NCBI GenBank assembly: GCA_001464165.1
Contig: LNEX01000552.1
Span: 1 to 33,098, forward strand
DNA from: a bacterium Ga0077546
GTDB lineage: Bacteria > Cyanobacteriota > Vampirovibrionia > Obscuribacterales > Obscuribacteraceae
DNA: 33,098 nucleotides
Direction of reading: 5' to 3'
Shown: piece after piece, positions 14,547 through 22,969 of the stretch
Layout of the letters: each line of letters starts with the position of its first letter
How positions within the stretch are numbered: position 1 is the stretch's first letter
Program-made: the position numbers and the translations under genes
Notes under the pieces: model-generated
What the model saw: only the letters and a program-made list of their open reading frames with translations
What the model was told of the DNA's origin: nothing
Database searches by the model: none

Positions 14547-16484
14547 TCAGACTTCGAGGAAGATCACCCTTTCTTCCACAGCCTCCCGTGGTAGGCGGAA
14601 GAAGTCTGTGGTGCGTGCGGCAAACTTGCGCATGACGACGTAAGCAGTCCAGCTCAGCCAATTTACGGCTGCGCCATGCTTCTTGCGTTGCAGAGACTCT
14701 TGGGCGATGAACATGTGCAAATCATCCTCCAGCCCAGGCGGTACGATGCCCTGACGAGCCAGAGCGCGAAACTCGGCACAGATAGCACCATGGACCTTGG
14801 CCGTTTGCATGAAACCGACATGGAAGATCAGTCGGTAGAAGCCATGGCCAAGCACCTCGAATTGCAGTCGACTTGCGCCTTTCACCACCGGCACCCGTGC
14901 CGTTTTGACGGTGAACAACAAGACGTGCTCATGCAGGCTCTTGTTGTGCACAATGTGACGCTGCAAAAGCGGGCCAATGGCATCATCGACCTTGGTCAGC
15001 CAGGCTGCCAGACCGGGAACACGGACTACGCTATCTTCATTGAGTTTCTCCACGAAAGTATTAAAGGGTGTGGAGAGCTTGATCAGCTCAGCACGAACTG
15101 CCGTCGTGGATTGCCGCCACGAGAACATGAGGAAGGCCATTACCGCGGCGATGGCCAGAGGCAACCAGCCGCCTTCGGCCACCTTCGCCGAGTTGGAGAC
15201 GAAAAAGCCTAGGTCGATGGTGCCGAAGAAGAGCAGTGTTACACCACCACACAGCCAGGAACAGCTCCACTTTGAGACCATGAGCTTGGCCAGCAGAATA
15301 GTGGTAATCAGCATAGTGCCTGAAACTGCCACACCATAGGCCGCTCCCAGGGCATCAGCACTGCGGAAGGAGAGCACCACAGCAATGGTGCCGCAGGCCA
15401 AAAGCCAGTTCATCACCGGCACGTAGATTTGGCCAAACTCATGGATCGAAGTCTGGTTGACGCGCATTTTCGGCAGGAAATCGAGCTGGATAGCCTGCCG
15501 AGTAAGGGAGAAGACTCCACTGATCAATGCCTGCGAGGCAATGATGGTTGCGGCCGCGGCCAAACCGATGAGAGGAGCCAGAGCCCATTGCGGAGCGGCC
15601 TTATAGAAGGGATTGATTGCTGCAGTAGGATCTACCATGATCATTGCCGCTTGTCCGAAGTAGCTGAGTAGCAAGCCGGGCAGAACTACCAGCCAAAAAG
15701 CCCGACGGATGGCCGAAGCGCCCACATGACCCATGTCTGCATACATGGCCTCACCACCGGTGACAGCCAGAAAAACAGCGCCAAAAACAGCGAATGCGGT
15801 GGCCGGGTTGGTGACCAGAACCTCATAGGCGTAGAACGGGCTGAGGGCCATAAGCACACGGGGCTCCTCGACGATGCGGTAGATGCCGATCAAGGCAATG
15901 ACCGCAAACCAAGCCACCATCACCGGACCGAAAGCTCCGCCTATCCTGCCCGAGCCAAAGCGCTGTGCCAAAAACAGCACCAGCAAAAGCGCAATCGCTG
16001 CAGGCACCACCAAGTGCTCCACCTGCGGTGCCAACACCTCGATGCCTTCCATGGCGGCAAGTACTGAAATGGCCGGGGTGATCACACCATCGCCGAAGAG
16101 CAGCGCCGAACCAGCGATGCCCAGCAAGGTAACCGCCCCGATACCATAGATACGTCGACGCTGGTTACTACCGTCAGCAATCAAGCTTGATAGCGCCAAA
16201 ATACCGCCTTCACCCTGGTTATCGGCGCGCAGCACGATCAGACAATACTTGATGCCCACGGTAATGAGCAGCGACCAGCAGATCAGACTGACAATACCGA
16301 GGGCATCGCCAGCGCTAGGGACGGCATGACCCAAGGCCTTCATGGTCAGCTGTAGGGCGTAGAGAGGACTGGTGCCGATGTCGCCATAGACGAGACCCAG
16401 CGCCGTTACGGTGAGGGCAGCAGCAGTGCGCTGATGCACCGGGGCCGCAGCATTAGACTCAATACCATTATCAGAGTGAGACAT
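14547..16484 (-). CDS. kup: Low-affinity K+ uptake transporter, KUP/HAK/KT family (645 aa)
   Basis: Imports K+ with H+ across the cytoplasmic membrane. The full family pattern is present: LGLVYGDIGTSPLYALQLTM near the N-terminus, then LRADNQGEGGILAL, then GSALLFGDGVITPAISVLAA, then TGGEAMYADMGHVGASAIRR, then LSYFGQAAMIM, then SQALISGVFSLTRQAIQLDF, about twelve membrane segments, and a soluble C-terminal domain of about 180 residues. Length is close to the usual ~620-630. The ATG at 16484 (MSHSDNGIESNAAA) is chosen because GAGG lies seven bases upstream; the frame extends further without a better site. It is the last gene of cluster C. Its leader carries tandem GGA hairpins, suggesting post-transcriptional control. 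Confidence 0.95.
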   Translation of the reverse strand: MSHSDNGIESNAAAPVHQRTAAALTVTALGLVYGDIGTSPLYALQLTMKALGHAVPSAGDALGIVSLICWSLLITVGIKYCLIVLRADNQGEGGILALSSLIADGSNQRRRIYGIGAVTLLGIAGSALLFGDGVITPAISVLAAMEGIEVLAPQVEHLVVPAAIALLLVLFLAQRFGSGRIGGAFGPVMVAWFAVIALIGIYRIVEEPRVLMALSPFYAYEVLVTNPATAFAVFGAVFLAVTGGEAMYADMGHVGASAIRRAFWLVVLPGLLLSYFGQAAMIMVDPTAAINPFYKAAPQWALAPLIGLAAAATIIASQALISGVFSLTRQAIQLDFLPKMRVNQTSIHEFGQIYVPVMNWLLACGTIAVVLSFRSADALGAAYGVAVSGTMLITTILLAKLMVSKWSCSWLCGGVTLLFFGTIDLGFFVSNSAKVAEGGWLPLAIAAVMAFLMFSWRQSTTAVRAELIKLSTPFNTFVEKLNEDSVVRVPGLAAWLTKVDDAIGPLLQRHIVHNKSLHEHVLLFTVKTARVPVVKGASRLQFEVLGHGFYRLIFHVGFMQTAKVHGAICAEFRALARQGIVPPGLEDDLHMFIAQESLQRKKHGAAVNWLSWTAYVVMRKFAARTTDFFRLPREAVEERVIFLEV

Positions 16485-16540
16485 GTTAAACCTCAGACAC
16501 AGACTAGATCGCTGCGTCGACACGAGTTTATGGGGAGGGA

Positions 16541-16581
16541 AGCATCCTTGCTATAACGAACATCTCGTCGCATTCCACGAC
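16541..16581 (-). promoter_or_regulatory. Tandem GGA-loop hairpins (CsrA/RsmA-like) in the kup leader
   Basis: First hairpin, 16567-16581: stem GUCG/CGAC, loop UGGAAUG. Second hairpin, 16541-16552: AGCAAGGAUGCU with loop AGGA and the CAAGGAUG core. The element is about 57 nt upstream of the kup ATG. No similarity to the c-di-AMP (ydaO) riboswitch that controls some kup genes was seen. Confidence 0.65.
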
Positions 16582-16682
16582 AGAGTAGTGCGCAGTCGAA
16601 AGTGACTTGGCCGGTACTTCGGCATACAGCCACCAATCTGTAGATCGGCAGATATATACCAAGATACGACGACCATGACACT

Positions 16683-17426
16683 CTACCAGTGGACGATGAT
16701 GTTGATGCCTTCGACCGTGTAGGAGTCGCGCTGATGGCCCTCCTCGCGGCTCCAATATTCGAAGGTCGGCGAGAAGGACTGACAGGCATCCCACACAGCC
16801 TTGGCTACCGGTCCAAGCCACTGCGGCTGAATCTGCGTTATACGCGAGCCGTTCGGACAGGTGAAGTCGACACCGGACTTGAGCGACATGATGATAGCCC
16901 AGCTCTTACCAGCCCGCGCCTGTATCGTGGCTTTCTCCTTGAACTGACCAAGGATGAGCGCCGCCTTATCGGCAATGGCCGATTGCGCCGCCTGGATACC
17001 TTCACGCACAGCGCGCGCCGTCGTGTCGTCGCCCAAGTTGCCGAGCTTGGCCAAGAGGTCGTCGACGGTCGTCCAGTGCAGGACAATGTTGAAGCCGTCG
17101 ACGATGTATTCGTCGCGCTGATAGCCATCCACCCGGCTCCAGTACTCGAGAGTGGGGGAGAAAACCTTGCAGGCTTCGTAGACCAGCGCGGCGACGCCGG
17201 TGAGTTGCTCCGGACGCAGAGCGCGGATGGAGGAATCGCCCGTATAATCGACACCGATCTTCAGGCTCATGGCCACGCTGAAGTTGCGACCGGCGGTGAC
17301 GTCGACCTTGAGCTGCTGCATGGCCGCGAGGAAGATCTGGGCCTTCTTGTCGAGCAGTGCTCGCCGGGCGGAGGTAATGGCTTCCTCGGTCAGGCGGCGC
17401 AGGTCATGGGATGTGATTGCGATCAT
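16683..17426 (-). CDS. Orphan protein of two tandem homologous domains (247 aa)
   Basis: The ATG at 17426 (MIAITSHDLRRLTEEAITSA) is chosen over an upstream GTG because CCGGAG lies about ten bases before it. Residues ~26-119 and ~150-247 are repeats of one domain. Matching segments are NFSVAMSLKIGVDYT and SWAIIMSLKSGVDFT, CKVFSPTLEYWSRVDGYQRD and CQSFSPTFEYWSREEGHQRD, and EYIVDGFNIVLHW and SYTVEGINIIVHW. The second copy ends the protein. No signal peptide or membrane segment is present. The conserved aromatic/charged FSPT.EYWSR..G.QRD motif is probably functional. No family recognised. Confidence 0.8.
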   Translation of the reverse strand: MIAITSHDLRRLTEEAITSARRALLDKKAQIFLAAMQQLKVDVTAGRNFSVAMSLKIGVDYTGDSSIRALRPEQLTGVAALVYEACKVFSPTLEYWSRVDGYQRDEYIVDGFNIVLHWTTVDDLLAKLGNLGDDTTARAVREGIQAAQSAIADKAALILGQFKEKATIQARAGKSWAIIMSLKSGVDFTCPNGSRITQIQPQWLGPVAKAVWDACQSFSPTFEYWSREEGHQRDSYTVEGINIIVHW

Positions 17427-17473
17427 AGTTGGAGTTTCTCCGGAAAAACTGGTTAGACGAGCTCTAATGGGCT

Positions 17474-18121
17474 TCACGGGCGCTGCGAACCAACGCGTGA
17501 ACGCAGCTTGGCCAGCATGTCGCGGGCCGCCCGCAATTCGTCGGCAGCGTGACCGACTAACAGACCGCCGCCGCCATCGACATATTCCTCGGCAACTCGG
17601 AACTCGTAGCGCTTGAGCAATTCGGGCCGATGCTCCTGCAACAGTGCACGTGTCGCCTCCAACTCCTGCCGCACCACATCCTCGAACGGATAAATGCCGG
17701 CGGAAAGCTGATCAGGAGACGGCATGTCTTCATGAATGACAGGCTCGGTCTGAAATTTCACTTTGTATCGCCTGATCGTCTCGATTATCTCGGCTTTGCT
17801 GGCCAGCTCCGCTGCCAGCAGCGACCACTCGAACTGCAGCCGGGACAGAGCCGCCTCTGCCTCCTGGCGACTGGCCTCCTGCGCCTCGAAATAGCGCCCG
17901 TGAGCGCGCGCAATCAGAGCGACGGCCGCCTCGTCGAGATCTGTCAGGCTGCAGACCTCCGCGAAATAGCCGCGGGTGCTAAGGCGCTTTTCGGCGTCAT
18001 CGAGGGCGCGAGCCTGTGCTCTACGTCTCTCGCTATACGCCACATGCCTGGCCTCGAGATCGAGACCCAGACGCTGCTCGTCAATACTGAATTCACTGAA
18101 AGCTCGATTAGAATCGTGCAT
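17474..18121 (-). CDS. Orphan helical/coiled-coil protein (215 aa)
   Basis: Starts MHDSNRAFSEFSIDEQRLGL at the ATG at 18121, with AGAGG upstream. Most of the chain is charged and helical, with likely coiled coils at about residues 25-50 and 80-125 (RRRAQARALDDAEKRL, EAQEASRQEAEAALSRLQFE). A Gly-rich EEYVDGGGGLLVGHAADE loop precedes a final helix. There is no signal peptide or membrane segment. It lies 47 bp before the two-domain gene in the same operon-like run. No family recognised. Confidence 0.7.
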   Translation of the reverse strand: MHDSNRAFSEFSIDEQRLGLDLEARHVAYSERRRAQARALDDAEKRLSTRGYFAEVCSLTDLDEAAVALIARAHGRYFEAQEASRQEAEAALSRLQFEWSLLAAELASKAEIIETIRRYKVKFQTEPVIHEDMPSPDQLSAGIYPFEDVVRQELEATRALLQEHRPELLKRYEFRVAEEYVDGGGGLLVGHAADELRAARDMLAKLRSRVGSQRP

Positions 18122-18179
18122 GGTTTCTACCTCTTTGTTGCTCTGTTGAAATGAACTAGCTGCTTACACAGCCTCTTAC

Positions 18180-20045
18180 CTACTTAGTCGCCTGGCCGTC
18201 CTCATCAATTTCCTTGACTGAGAACGTAATCACTGCCAGCTCAGCTCCCTGAATTTCCAAATACGAGAAGCGCACATGGTCACCAGCCTGCACGAATGGC
18301 ACCTTGGCGTAGGTGTCGCGGGTCAAGGTGAATATGCGCTTGTCGCGCTCCAGCAGGAAGGCGTAAACAGCTTGCTGCTGCTGGGCATTGCCAGGCAACA
18401 CTGCGATGCGGAAGATCTTGCCTGACACCTCTTCTTTGCTCTCTTGAGCTTCACGGGCGATACCACCCTCAGCGCTACCGCGTCTGGCCAGCTGGTTAGA
18501 ATAGAGGGCGAGAGCACGCTGCATATCAGGCGCGATGACCACGTCCGACGAGTTCTGGCCATGGGAGTGGAGCAAACCCACGGCCAAATAGGAGCTACCG
18601 ACGGACTGGGGTGAGGTGTAGATACCTACCCAAGTCAGCTCGCCATAGATAGAGTAGAGCTGCAGCCACTCAACCGTAAAGTTCTTGAACTGACCGGTGC
18701 CCGGAGCATGCGACATGGTATCGATGACGGTGGCACCGACGTTAAACCCGCGCAAGCCCGGGTAGTACACCATTTCGTTCTTTGTGGTGTCAGCCACGAG
18801 TACGCCGGCAACGCTGTGATCACTCTTGCGAGTGGAGGTCATGGGCACGACCCAAACCGACTGGTCGACGGTGGTGTAGTTGAGGTCAAACTCGGCAGGC
18901 TGAAGAGTGCCATCCATGCGCATACCGAAGAAGATGCTCCAGTAGTTACTCTTAGCGAAATCGCCAGAGTACAGCCCCCAGTTCTCAGCATAGGTCTGGA
19001 TCAAGTCCTGTGGGTTGGCGCGCTCGATCCAGTGAGGCTGTTCACCGAACTTGTACTCCACCACCTGGGGCAACCGCTCGGAGACGTCGACCACGATCAC
19101 CTTGGTAATTTCGCGACCGGCGATGCCACCAAATGGGTGCCTGATATAGGAAACCACCCAATGAGGTTTCCAGCTGTCGTCGATCTCAAACTTGGCGTCC
19201 GACAGCACGGCATCGGTATAACCCAGCTTATAGAGATGCCTATTGAGATTGAGGCCGAAGCGGCCCTCCTTGAAGAGCGTCATGCTGTAGCCCAGCTTGA
19301 GGAAAGCCTCTTTGTTGGGATCCTCAGCATCGACGACAACGTAGCCAGGGCTCGCCGGTTCGCCGAAGTTCATAGAATCGGCAAAGTTGGCCAAATCGAG
19401 AGGCGCAACCCAGTAGCGATGGCCGCAGATGGCCTGGAGGTCATAGGCCTCAGCATTGATGCTGTATGTGCTGCCCAGAGCGGCATCCTTACTGGAAGTG
19501 AGCGCCGTCTGACCCTTAAAGGCAGCATTCTTCTTGGTGACACGCACCATATGATTGGGGTCGGTAGGCGGAATCACCTCATCGGCAGAGGCGATGCGAA
19601 TCTTGGGCTGGGCGACGAAACGCTGGGCGTTCTCAGGGCCCCAAGCGTTGAATGCGTACTGCACCGTTGGCACCACGAGCACCAAAGCGAGGAGCGCCAT
19701 CCTCACACGGAAGATGGTGCGGCGCTGCCAGTCGTGCATAAACAATGCCACTAAGGTGGAGGGCACCACCGCAGCGAAAAGCGGCCAGAAGTAGCCGAAA
19801 TAGCTGCCTTGAAAGGAGGGCATGAAGTAATACAGCACTAACCGTATCAAGAGAAGGGCCGCAAGGAAGCTGACAGAGCAGCCAACGACAAGGGTGCGCT
19901 GGCGCACGTAGGGCTCGAGATGGTTGTAGCGATCGTCATCGCGCCCCAATTTCTCTTTATAGAAGAAGTTGAAGGCAGCGAAGACACCGGCACTGCCGAT
20001 GGCTACCAGCAAAGCCAGTGGCCAGAAGTCAAAGTCGAAGATCAT
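18180..20045 (-). CDS. Large orphan membrane-anchored protein (621 aa)
   Basis: Four hydrophobic segments near the N-terminus (about residues 8-28, 51-73, 80-100 and 111-133; for example LALLVAIGSAGVFAAFNFF) are followed by a soluble domain of about 480 residues. The short loops suggest that the soluble domain follows the fourth segment on one side of the membrane, possibly outside. It contains GHRYWVAPLDLANF, ITKVIVVDVSERLPQVVEYK, VADTTKNEMVYYPGLRGF and YLEIQGAELAVITFSVKEID, a mostly beta architecture. No catalytic motif is recognised. GAGGA precedes the ATG. It is the largest orphan in the window and likely the structural core of cluster C. Confidence 0.8.
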   Translation of the reverse strand: MIFDFDFWPLALLVAIGSAGVFAAFNFFYKEKLGRDDDRYNHLEPYVRQRTLVVGCSVSFLAALLLIRLVLYYFMPSFQGSYFGYFWPLFAAVVPSTLVALFMHDWQRRTIFRVRMALLALVLVVPTVQYAFNAWGPENAQRFVAQPKIRIASADEVIPPTDPNHMVRVTKKNAAFKGQTALTSSKDAALGSTYSINAEAYDLQAICGHRYWVAPLDLANFADSMNFGEPASPGYVVVDAEDPNKEAFLKLGYSMTLFKEGRFGLNLNRHLYKLGYTDAVLSDAKFEIDDSWKPHWVVSYIRHPFGGIAGREITKVIVVDVSERLPQVVEYKFGEQPHWIERANPQDLIQTYAENWGLYSGDFAKSNYWSIFFGMRMDGTLQPAEFDLNYTTVDQSVWVVPMTSTRKSDHSVAGVLVADTTKNEMVYYPGLRGFNVGATVIDTMSHAPGTGQFKNFTVEWLQLYSIYGELTWVGIYTSPQSVGSSYLAVGLLHSHGQNSSDVVIAPDMQRALALYSNQLARRGSAEGGIAREAQESKEEVSGKIFRIAVLPGNAQQQQAVYAFLLERDKRIFTLTRDTYAKVPFVQAGDHVRFSYLEIQGAELAVITFSVKEIDEDGQATK

Positions 20046-20084
20046 GGGTAATTCCTCATAGCGTTTAGAGCGCCGTTAGATCCC

Positions 20085-20112
20085 CTTACTTGCAGCTTCT
20101 GCCGCAAGCAAG
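20085..20112 (-). other. 12-bp stem-loop in leader of the 621-aa gene
   Basis: CUUGCUUGCGGC pairs with GCUGCAAGUAAG (two G-U pairs) around loop AGAA. It lies about 40 nt upstream of the start codon, with no U-run after it. Confidence 0.45.
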
Positions 20113-20134
20113 GGAAAAGGGGAAAGCGATATCT

Positions 20135-20156
20135 AGAGATTGGTTCCTTAATCTCT
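20135..20156 (-). promoter_or_regulatory. 7-bp hairpin with GGA in its loop
   Basis: AGAGAUU pairs exactly with AAUCUCU around the loop AAGGAACC. It overlaps the stop codon of the preceding gene. The GGA-in-loop arrangement resembles the other candidate CsrA-type sites, but the flanking consensus is poor. Confidence 0.4.
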
Positions 20157-20511
20157 AATTGGCAGTCACAACCGCTCGAGCCGATGCCTCAATGCCAACA
20201 GCCATGATATTGATGAGCGTGTAGGCAACGACAAAAGCCAGCACCGCGCCAGCAGTCGGACCCATGGCGAAGAACACCGCCGTCGGTGCCGCCATCGCCA
20301 CTAATCCAGCAGCAAAAAGGGCCAGCCGCATCGTCTCGGCCATGCCAATCTTACCTACGAGACCGGGCACGAAGGCGCTAACAGCGGTCAGCAGCATTGT
20401 GCCAAGCACGGAAATAAAGAGCGACCACTTGAAGGCGACCGCCAGGGTGGCAACAACCAGAGCGCCGAGGGCACAGCGAAGGAGCAGAGCCAAAGTTTTG
20501 GCAATAGTCAT
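20155..20511 (-). CDS. Small integral membrane protein (118 aa)
   Basis: Four hydrophobic segments fill the protein: about residues 5-25 (KTLALLLRCALGALVVATLA), 28-50, 62-82 (LALFAAGLVAMAAPTAVFFA) and 85-108 (TAGAVLAFVVAYTLINIMAV). The loops are very short. The start at 20511 follows AGAGG. It probably forms a membrane unit with the neighbouring membrane genes at 18180 and 21080. No family recognised. Confidence 0.75.
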   Translation of the reverse strand: MTIAKTLALLLRCALGALVVATLAVAFKWSLFISVLGTMLLTAVSAFVPGLVGKIGMAETMRLALFAAGLVAMAAPTAVFFAMGPTAGAVLAFVVAYTLINIMAVGIEASARAVVTAN

Positions 20512-20530
20512 TTGAGATTTCCTCTTTGTG

Positions 20531-21010
20531 TCAGTTGGCTTTCTTGACGCCGTATTGGCAGCGCGAGGGAAAGACCAGGGCGTTATAACGCTCAGTCAGC
20601 TCGTCGAAAAGTAGACCGGCATCGACGGCGATAGCATGATGCTCGGCGGTGACAGGCATGACCACGTTCTTGTGGAAGCGCAGACGTGCTGCCGATGCAC
20701 AAATCTCCTCGTCGGGAGCAAAGGCATCGCGCAAGTTACGCAGCTCCTGCAGGAGCTGATCGTGAACCACTAGAAGATGCTCGGGAGCCTCTTTGGGAAC
20801 CGCCATAGCTGCATGAGCGACATTGAGGGCGAGCTGTATGCCCCGCATCAACTCAGTCGCCGAGGTAGCTTCCTCTTTGTCAGTGCGCTTCCAGTCTTCT
20901 TCTCTCCAGGCCTCCAAGTCATCCACAACCGAAGCGACCAAAGGGCCGACCAGCAGGGCATTGATGACACTGCTCGAAGGCAGTTGAGCTATTGACACAT
21001 GGTGCTGCAT
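20531..21010 (-). CDS. Orphan soluble helical protein (159 aa)
   Basis: The ATG at 21010 (MQHHVSIAQLPSSSVINALL) is chosen over an upstream in-frame start because CGGAG lies at the right distance. The chain is helical and acidic (LEAWREEDWKRTDKEEATSA, LLQELRNLRDAFAPDEEICA). No signal peptide or membrane segment is seen. The gap to the next gene is 19 bp, so the two are probably co-translated. No family recognised. Confidence 0.7.
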   Translation of the reverse strand: MQHHVSIAQLPSSSVINALLVGPLVASVVDDLEAWREEDWKRTDKEEATSATELMRGIQLALNVAHAAMAVPKEAPEHLLVVHDQLLQELRNLRDAFAPDEEICASAARLRFHKNVVMPVTAEHHAIAVDAGLLFDELTERYNALVFPSRCQYGVKKAN

Positions 21011-21079
21011 GAATATTCTCCGAAAGACTGAAGTTAGGGTGCCCACAATATCGCTGTCAGCGGTGACAAGCAGACAGAG

Positions 21080-21295
21080 TTACTGGAACACGTAAAGAAT
21101 GCGATGCACTGCCTCAAGCAAGAGACCATAGACGGCGGCAAACAAGCCTTTCGTTTGATGCGGCAGAAGCACAGCCATAATCAGCAGGAAAATGATCACA
21201 CTGGCGAGCCAGCGAGTCACTCGATAAAACACCTGCCGCACCACCAAGACGAGCAGAATCAGCAGCAGCACTGCAACCACTGGATCTATGTACAT
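21080..21295 (-). CDS. Very small membrane protein (71 aa)
   Basis: Two hydrophobic helices (residues ~5-25, VVAVLLLILLVLVVRQVF, and ~30-62) make up nearly all of it. A textbook GGAGG lies just upstream of the ATG at 21295, which strongly supports this being a real gene despite its size. It lies between the structured repeat region and the 159-aa gene. No family recognised. Confidence 0.75.
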   Translation of the reverse strand: MYIDPVVAVLLLILLVLVVRQVFYRVTRWLASVIIFLLIMAVLLPHQTKGLFAAVYGLLLEAVHRILYVFQ

Positions 21296-21393
21296 AAGAC
21301 CTCCTAATTGGTTGGGTAGCCGTCGAAAAATCTAACGGCCTTCACAACGACAAGCCACCACAGTAGTGACTTATCGTTTCTGTACGAAGACAA

Positions 21394-21448
21394 CTGGGCG
21401 GGCCTATCGCCAATAAGGCTCAAGCCTCATTGTGTCAGGACCGCCCAG
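21394..21448 (-). other. Long nested stem-loop
   Basis: An outer stem pairs CTGGGCGG.CC (21394-21404) with GG.CCGCCCAG (21438-21448), 10 of 11 positions. An inner stem pairs CAATAAGGCT with AGCCTCATTG, 9 of 10. It sits between the frameshifted gene and the small membrane gene. Without a U-run it is not a canonical terminator. Confidence 0.55.
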
Positions 21449-21451
21449 CCC

Positions 21452-21493
21452 TAAGAGTCCTTTCCTAAGAGTCCTTTCCTTAGAGTCCTTTCC
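21452..21493 (-). repeat. Three 14-bp tandem repeats, each with two GGA
   Basis: The transcript-sense unit is GGAAAGGACUCUUA, three copies in a row with one mismatch in one copy. They directly follow the stop codon of the frameshifted gene at 21494. Six closely spaced GGA motifs result. Confidence 0.7.
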
Positions 21494-22523
21494 TTAGAAG
21501 CCGGAGCTGCGCTCCTTGATGTAGAAGGGCTGCTCTTGCGGGTCGACGGCACCGAAGACAGCGTCCCAGGCCGGAGGCTTCTCACGCTTGATGCTGACGG
21601 TACCCTGGCAGACTTCCTCAATGCTGACCACGAAGTCACCCTGGGGTACCATGGTCCCGGCGGCAATGCTCATACCGATCACTTCGCAGTTGAGCTGCGG
21701 GAGATTCTCTGCCGCTCCCTTGTCCGTAAACCAAGGCACCGAGCCATTGCCGTCTTCCATGCGATAGGAGCCGACGATGATGGTGTGATCCAGTGCCACC
21801 ATACCCGTTTCGATGGAGCCGTTGTGGCCATCCAGACCAGGCAAGAAGATGATCTCTTCGCTGCCCACCATGGGTGTGTACTGCACCATCACGCCACCGA
21901 CCTTGCCGCTGTCTTTGGGGTCGAAGCAGAACAGCAAGAAGCTGAAGCCCGGGTAGAGCTTGTCGAGCTGGTCGTACATGACCTGGTTCAAGACGGGCGT
22001 CTTGCTGGGGCTGACCTTGCCCGAAGTCAGGGCCTGAGCGATAGCGGCGGCATTGCTGGCGATGACAACGTCGTAGAGGCCAGCATCGTAGCCAGAGACC
22101 ACCACGGCATCACCATCATCAGCGCCACCACTGCCAACACTGGTCGCGGAGGATGTGCGGATAGGCGGCCAAAGGAATGAGACTGGAAGGCCCCAAAGTG
22201 CCGGGCGCAGCAGGCACGGCGAGCAACATGGCATTGCCAGGATAGACAGAGTGATCGAGAGCGTTATCGGTGGCAGCGATAACGGCATCACTGGTTACGG
22301 CAGTTTCCGCAGCGACATTACCAGCGGTGGCAACGCCAGAAGCGGTAACCAGCCCGGGAATAACCATGGCATTGCTGTAGCCAAGGATGCGTTGATTGAT
22401 GGGTTTACCATCGGCGCCGACACCCTGCACTTCCAGGCCGACCAAGGTGGTGCGGTGGAAATTGACGGGCTCTTTCGGGTTGTTGGAAAGGCACATACTT
22501 TGTACTCGTTGAGTTGAAGCCAT
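21494..22523 (-). pseudogene. Orphan gene split by a +1 frameshift (about 340 aa if joined)
   Basis: The first frame starts at the ATG at 22523 (or an internal ATG at 22496). It reads NAMVIPGLVTASGVATAGNV and AVIAATDNALDHSVYPGNAM to SSLIPLAAYP near 22160, then hits a stop at 22119. The next frame takes over from SSATSVGSGGADDGDAVVVS and continues YDAGLYDVVIASNAAAIAQA to KERSSGF at 21494. The two halves have matching composition and no overlap of good coding, so they are one gene with one extra base or a +1 shift near 22140-22165. No obvious shift-prone codon pair is seen, so a mutation or sequence error is the simplest reading. The product is soluble and beta-rich. No family recognised. Confidence 0.7.
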
Positions 22524-22577
22524 CTAAAGAGACGGCAGTGGAAAAGGACCTCGTGCAAATAACGAGGCAGTGTGAGT

Positions 22578-22589
22578 GACATCCTTATC
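22578..22589 (-). promoter_or_regulatory. GGA-loop hairpin (CsrA/RsmA-like) in leader
   Basis: The transcript reads GAUAAGGAUGUC: a 4-bp stem with one G-U pair and loop AGGA. It contains AAGGAUGU. It is about 55 nt upstream of the ATG at 22523. Confidence 0.5.
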
Positions 22590-22830
22590 TGCTGACCGGA
22601 GCATTTTGCTCAATATGGTTGGCGGCGCTAAATCAATTTGCTGGGTTTTAGTAAGTATTTAATTGTCAGTCTTGTGATCGGCAATCAAGTTGCTAAAGAA
22701 ATTTGCAGAAGTAGAAAGGTTATGACTGAATACAGAAAAAACTTCCTGAAGAAAAAAAAATTGAAAAGCACTCCCCACTTCTAGCACAAAGCCGCCAACG
22801 CTTGTCAACCAAGACTCTATCTGGTTTTGA

Positions 22831-22869
22831 CTTTGCCGAAGCCGCCAACAACAACCAAATCTTTGCCGA
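22831..22869 (+). promoter_or_regulatory. Paired CTTTGCCGA boxes, 30 bp apart
   Basis: Exact copies at 22831 and 22861 in the same orientation, spaced three helical turns apart, about 150 bp upstream of ctpA. Confidence 0.5.
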
Positions 22870-22907
22870 CGCGTCACCACTTTAAAGTCAAAAAACGCTT
22901 ATCAAAA

Positions 22908-22969
22908 ATTACTTGTCTTAGCTTCGTAGATCTACGAAGCTATGGGAATGTTACCAATTGTCAAGTAAT
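22908..22969. promoter_or_regulatory. 22-bp perfect palindrome inside an outer inverted repeat, upstream of ctpA
   Basis: The core (22920-22941) is a perfect 22-bp palindrome whose half-site is AGCTTCGTAGA. Outside it, ATTACTTG (22908-22915) and CAAGTAAT (22962-22969) form an 8-bp inverted repeat. The element ends 46 bp before the ctpA start. It could be an operator, an mRNA hairpin, or the remains of a small palindromic repeat element. Confidence 0.6.

Noticed and set aside
16490..16682. c-di-AMP (ydaO-type) riboswitch in the kup leader
   Set aside because: The conserved ydaO blocks are not present. The leader is explained better by two small GGA hairpins.
18708..19754. A 348-codon plus-strand open frame
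   Set aside because: It lies entirely opposite the 621-aa membrane gene, which has a good ribosome binding site and sensible membrane segments. The frame is a shadow.
21394..21448. Integron attC site
   Set aside because: The long imperfect palindrome lacks the terminal RYYYAAC/GTTRRRY boxes, and no integrase gene of integron type is near.
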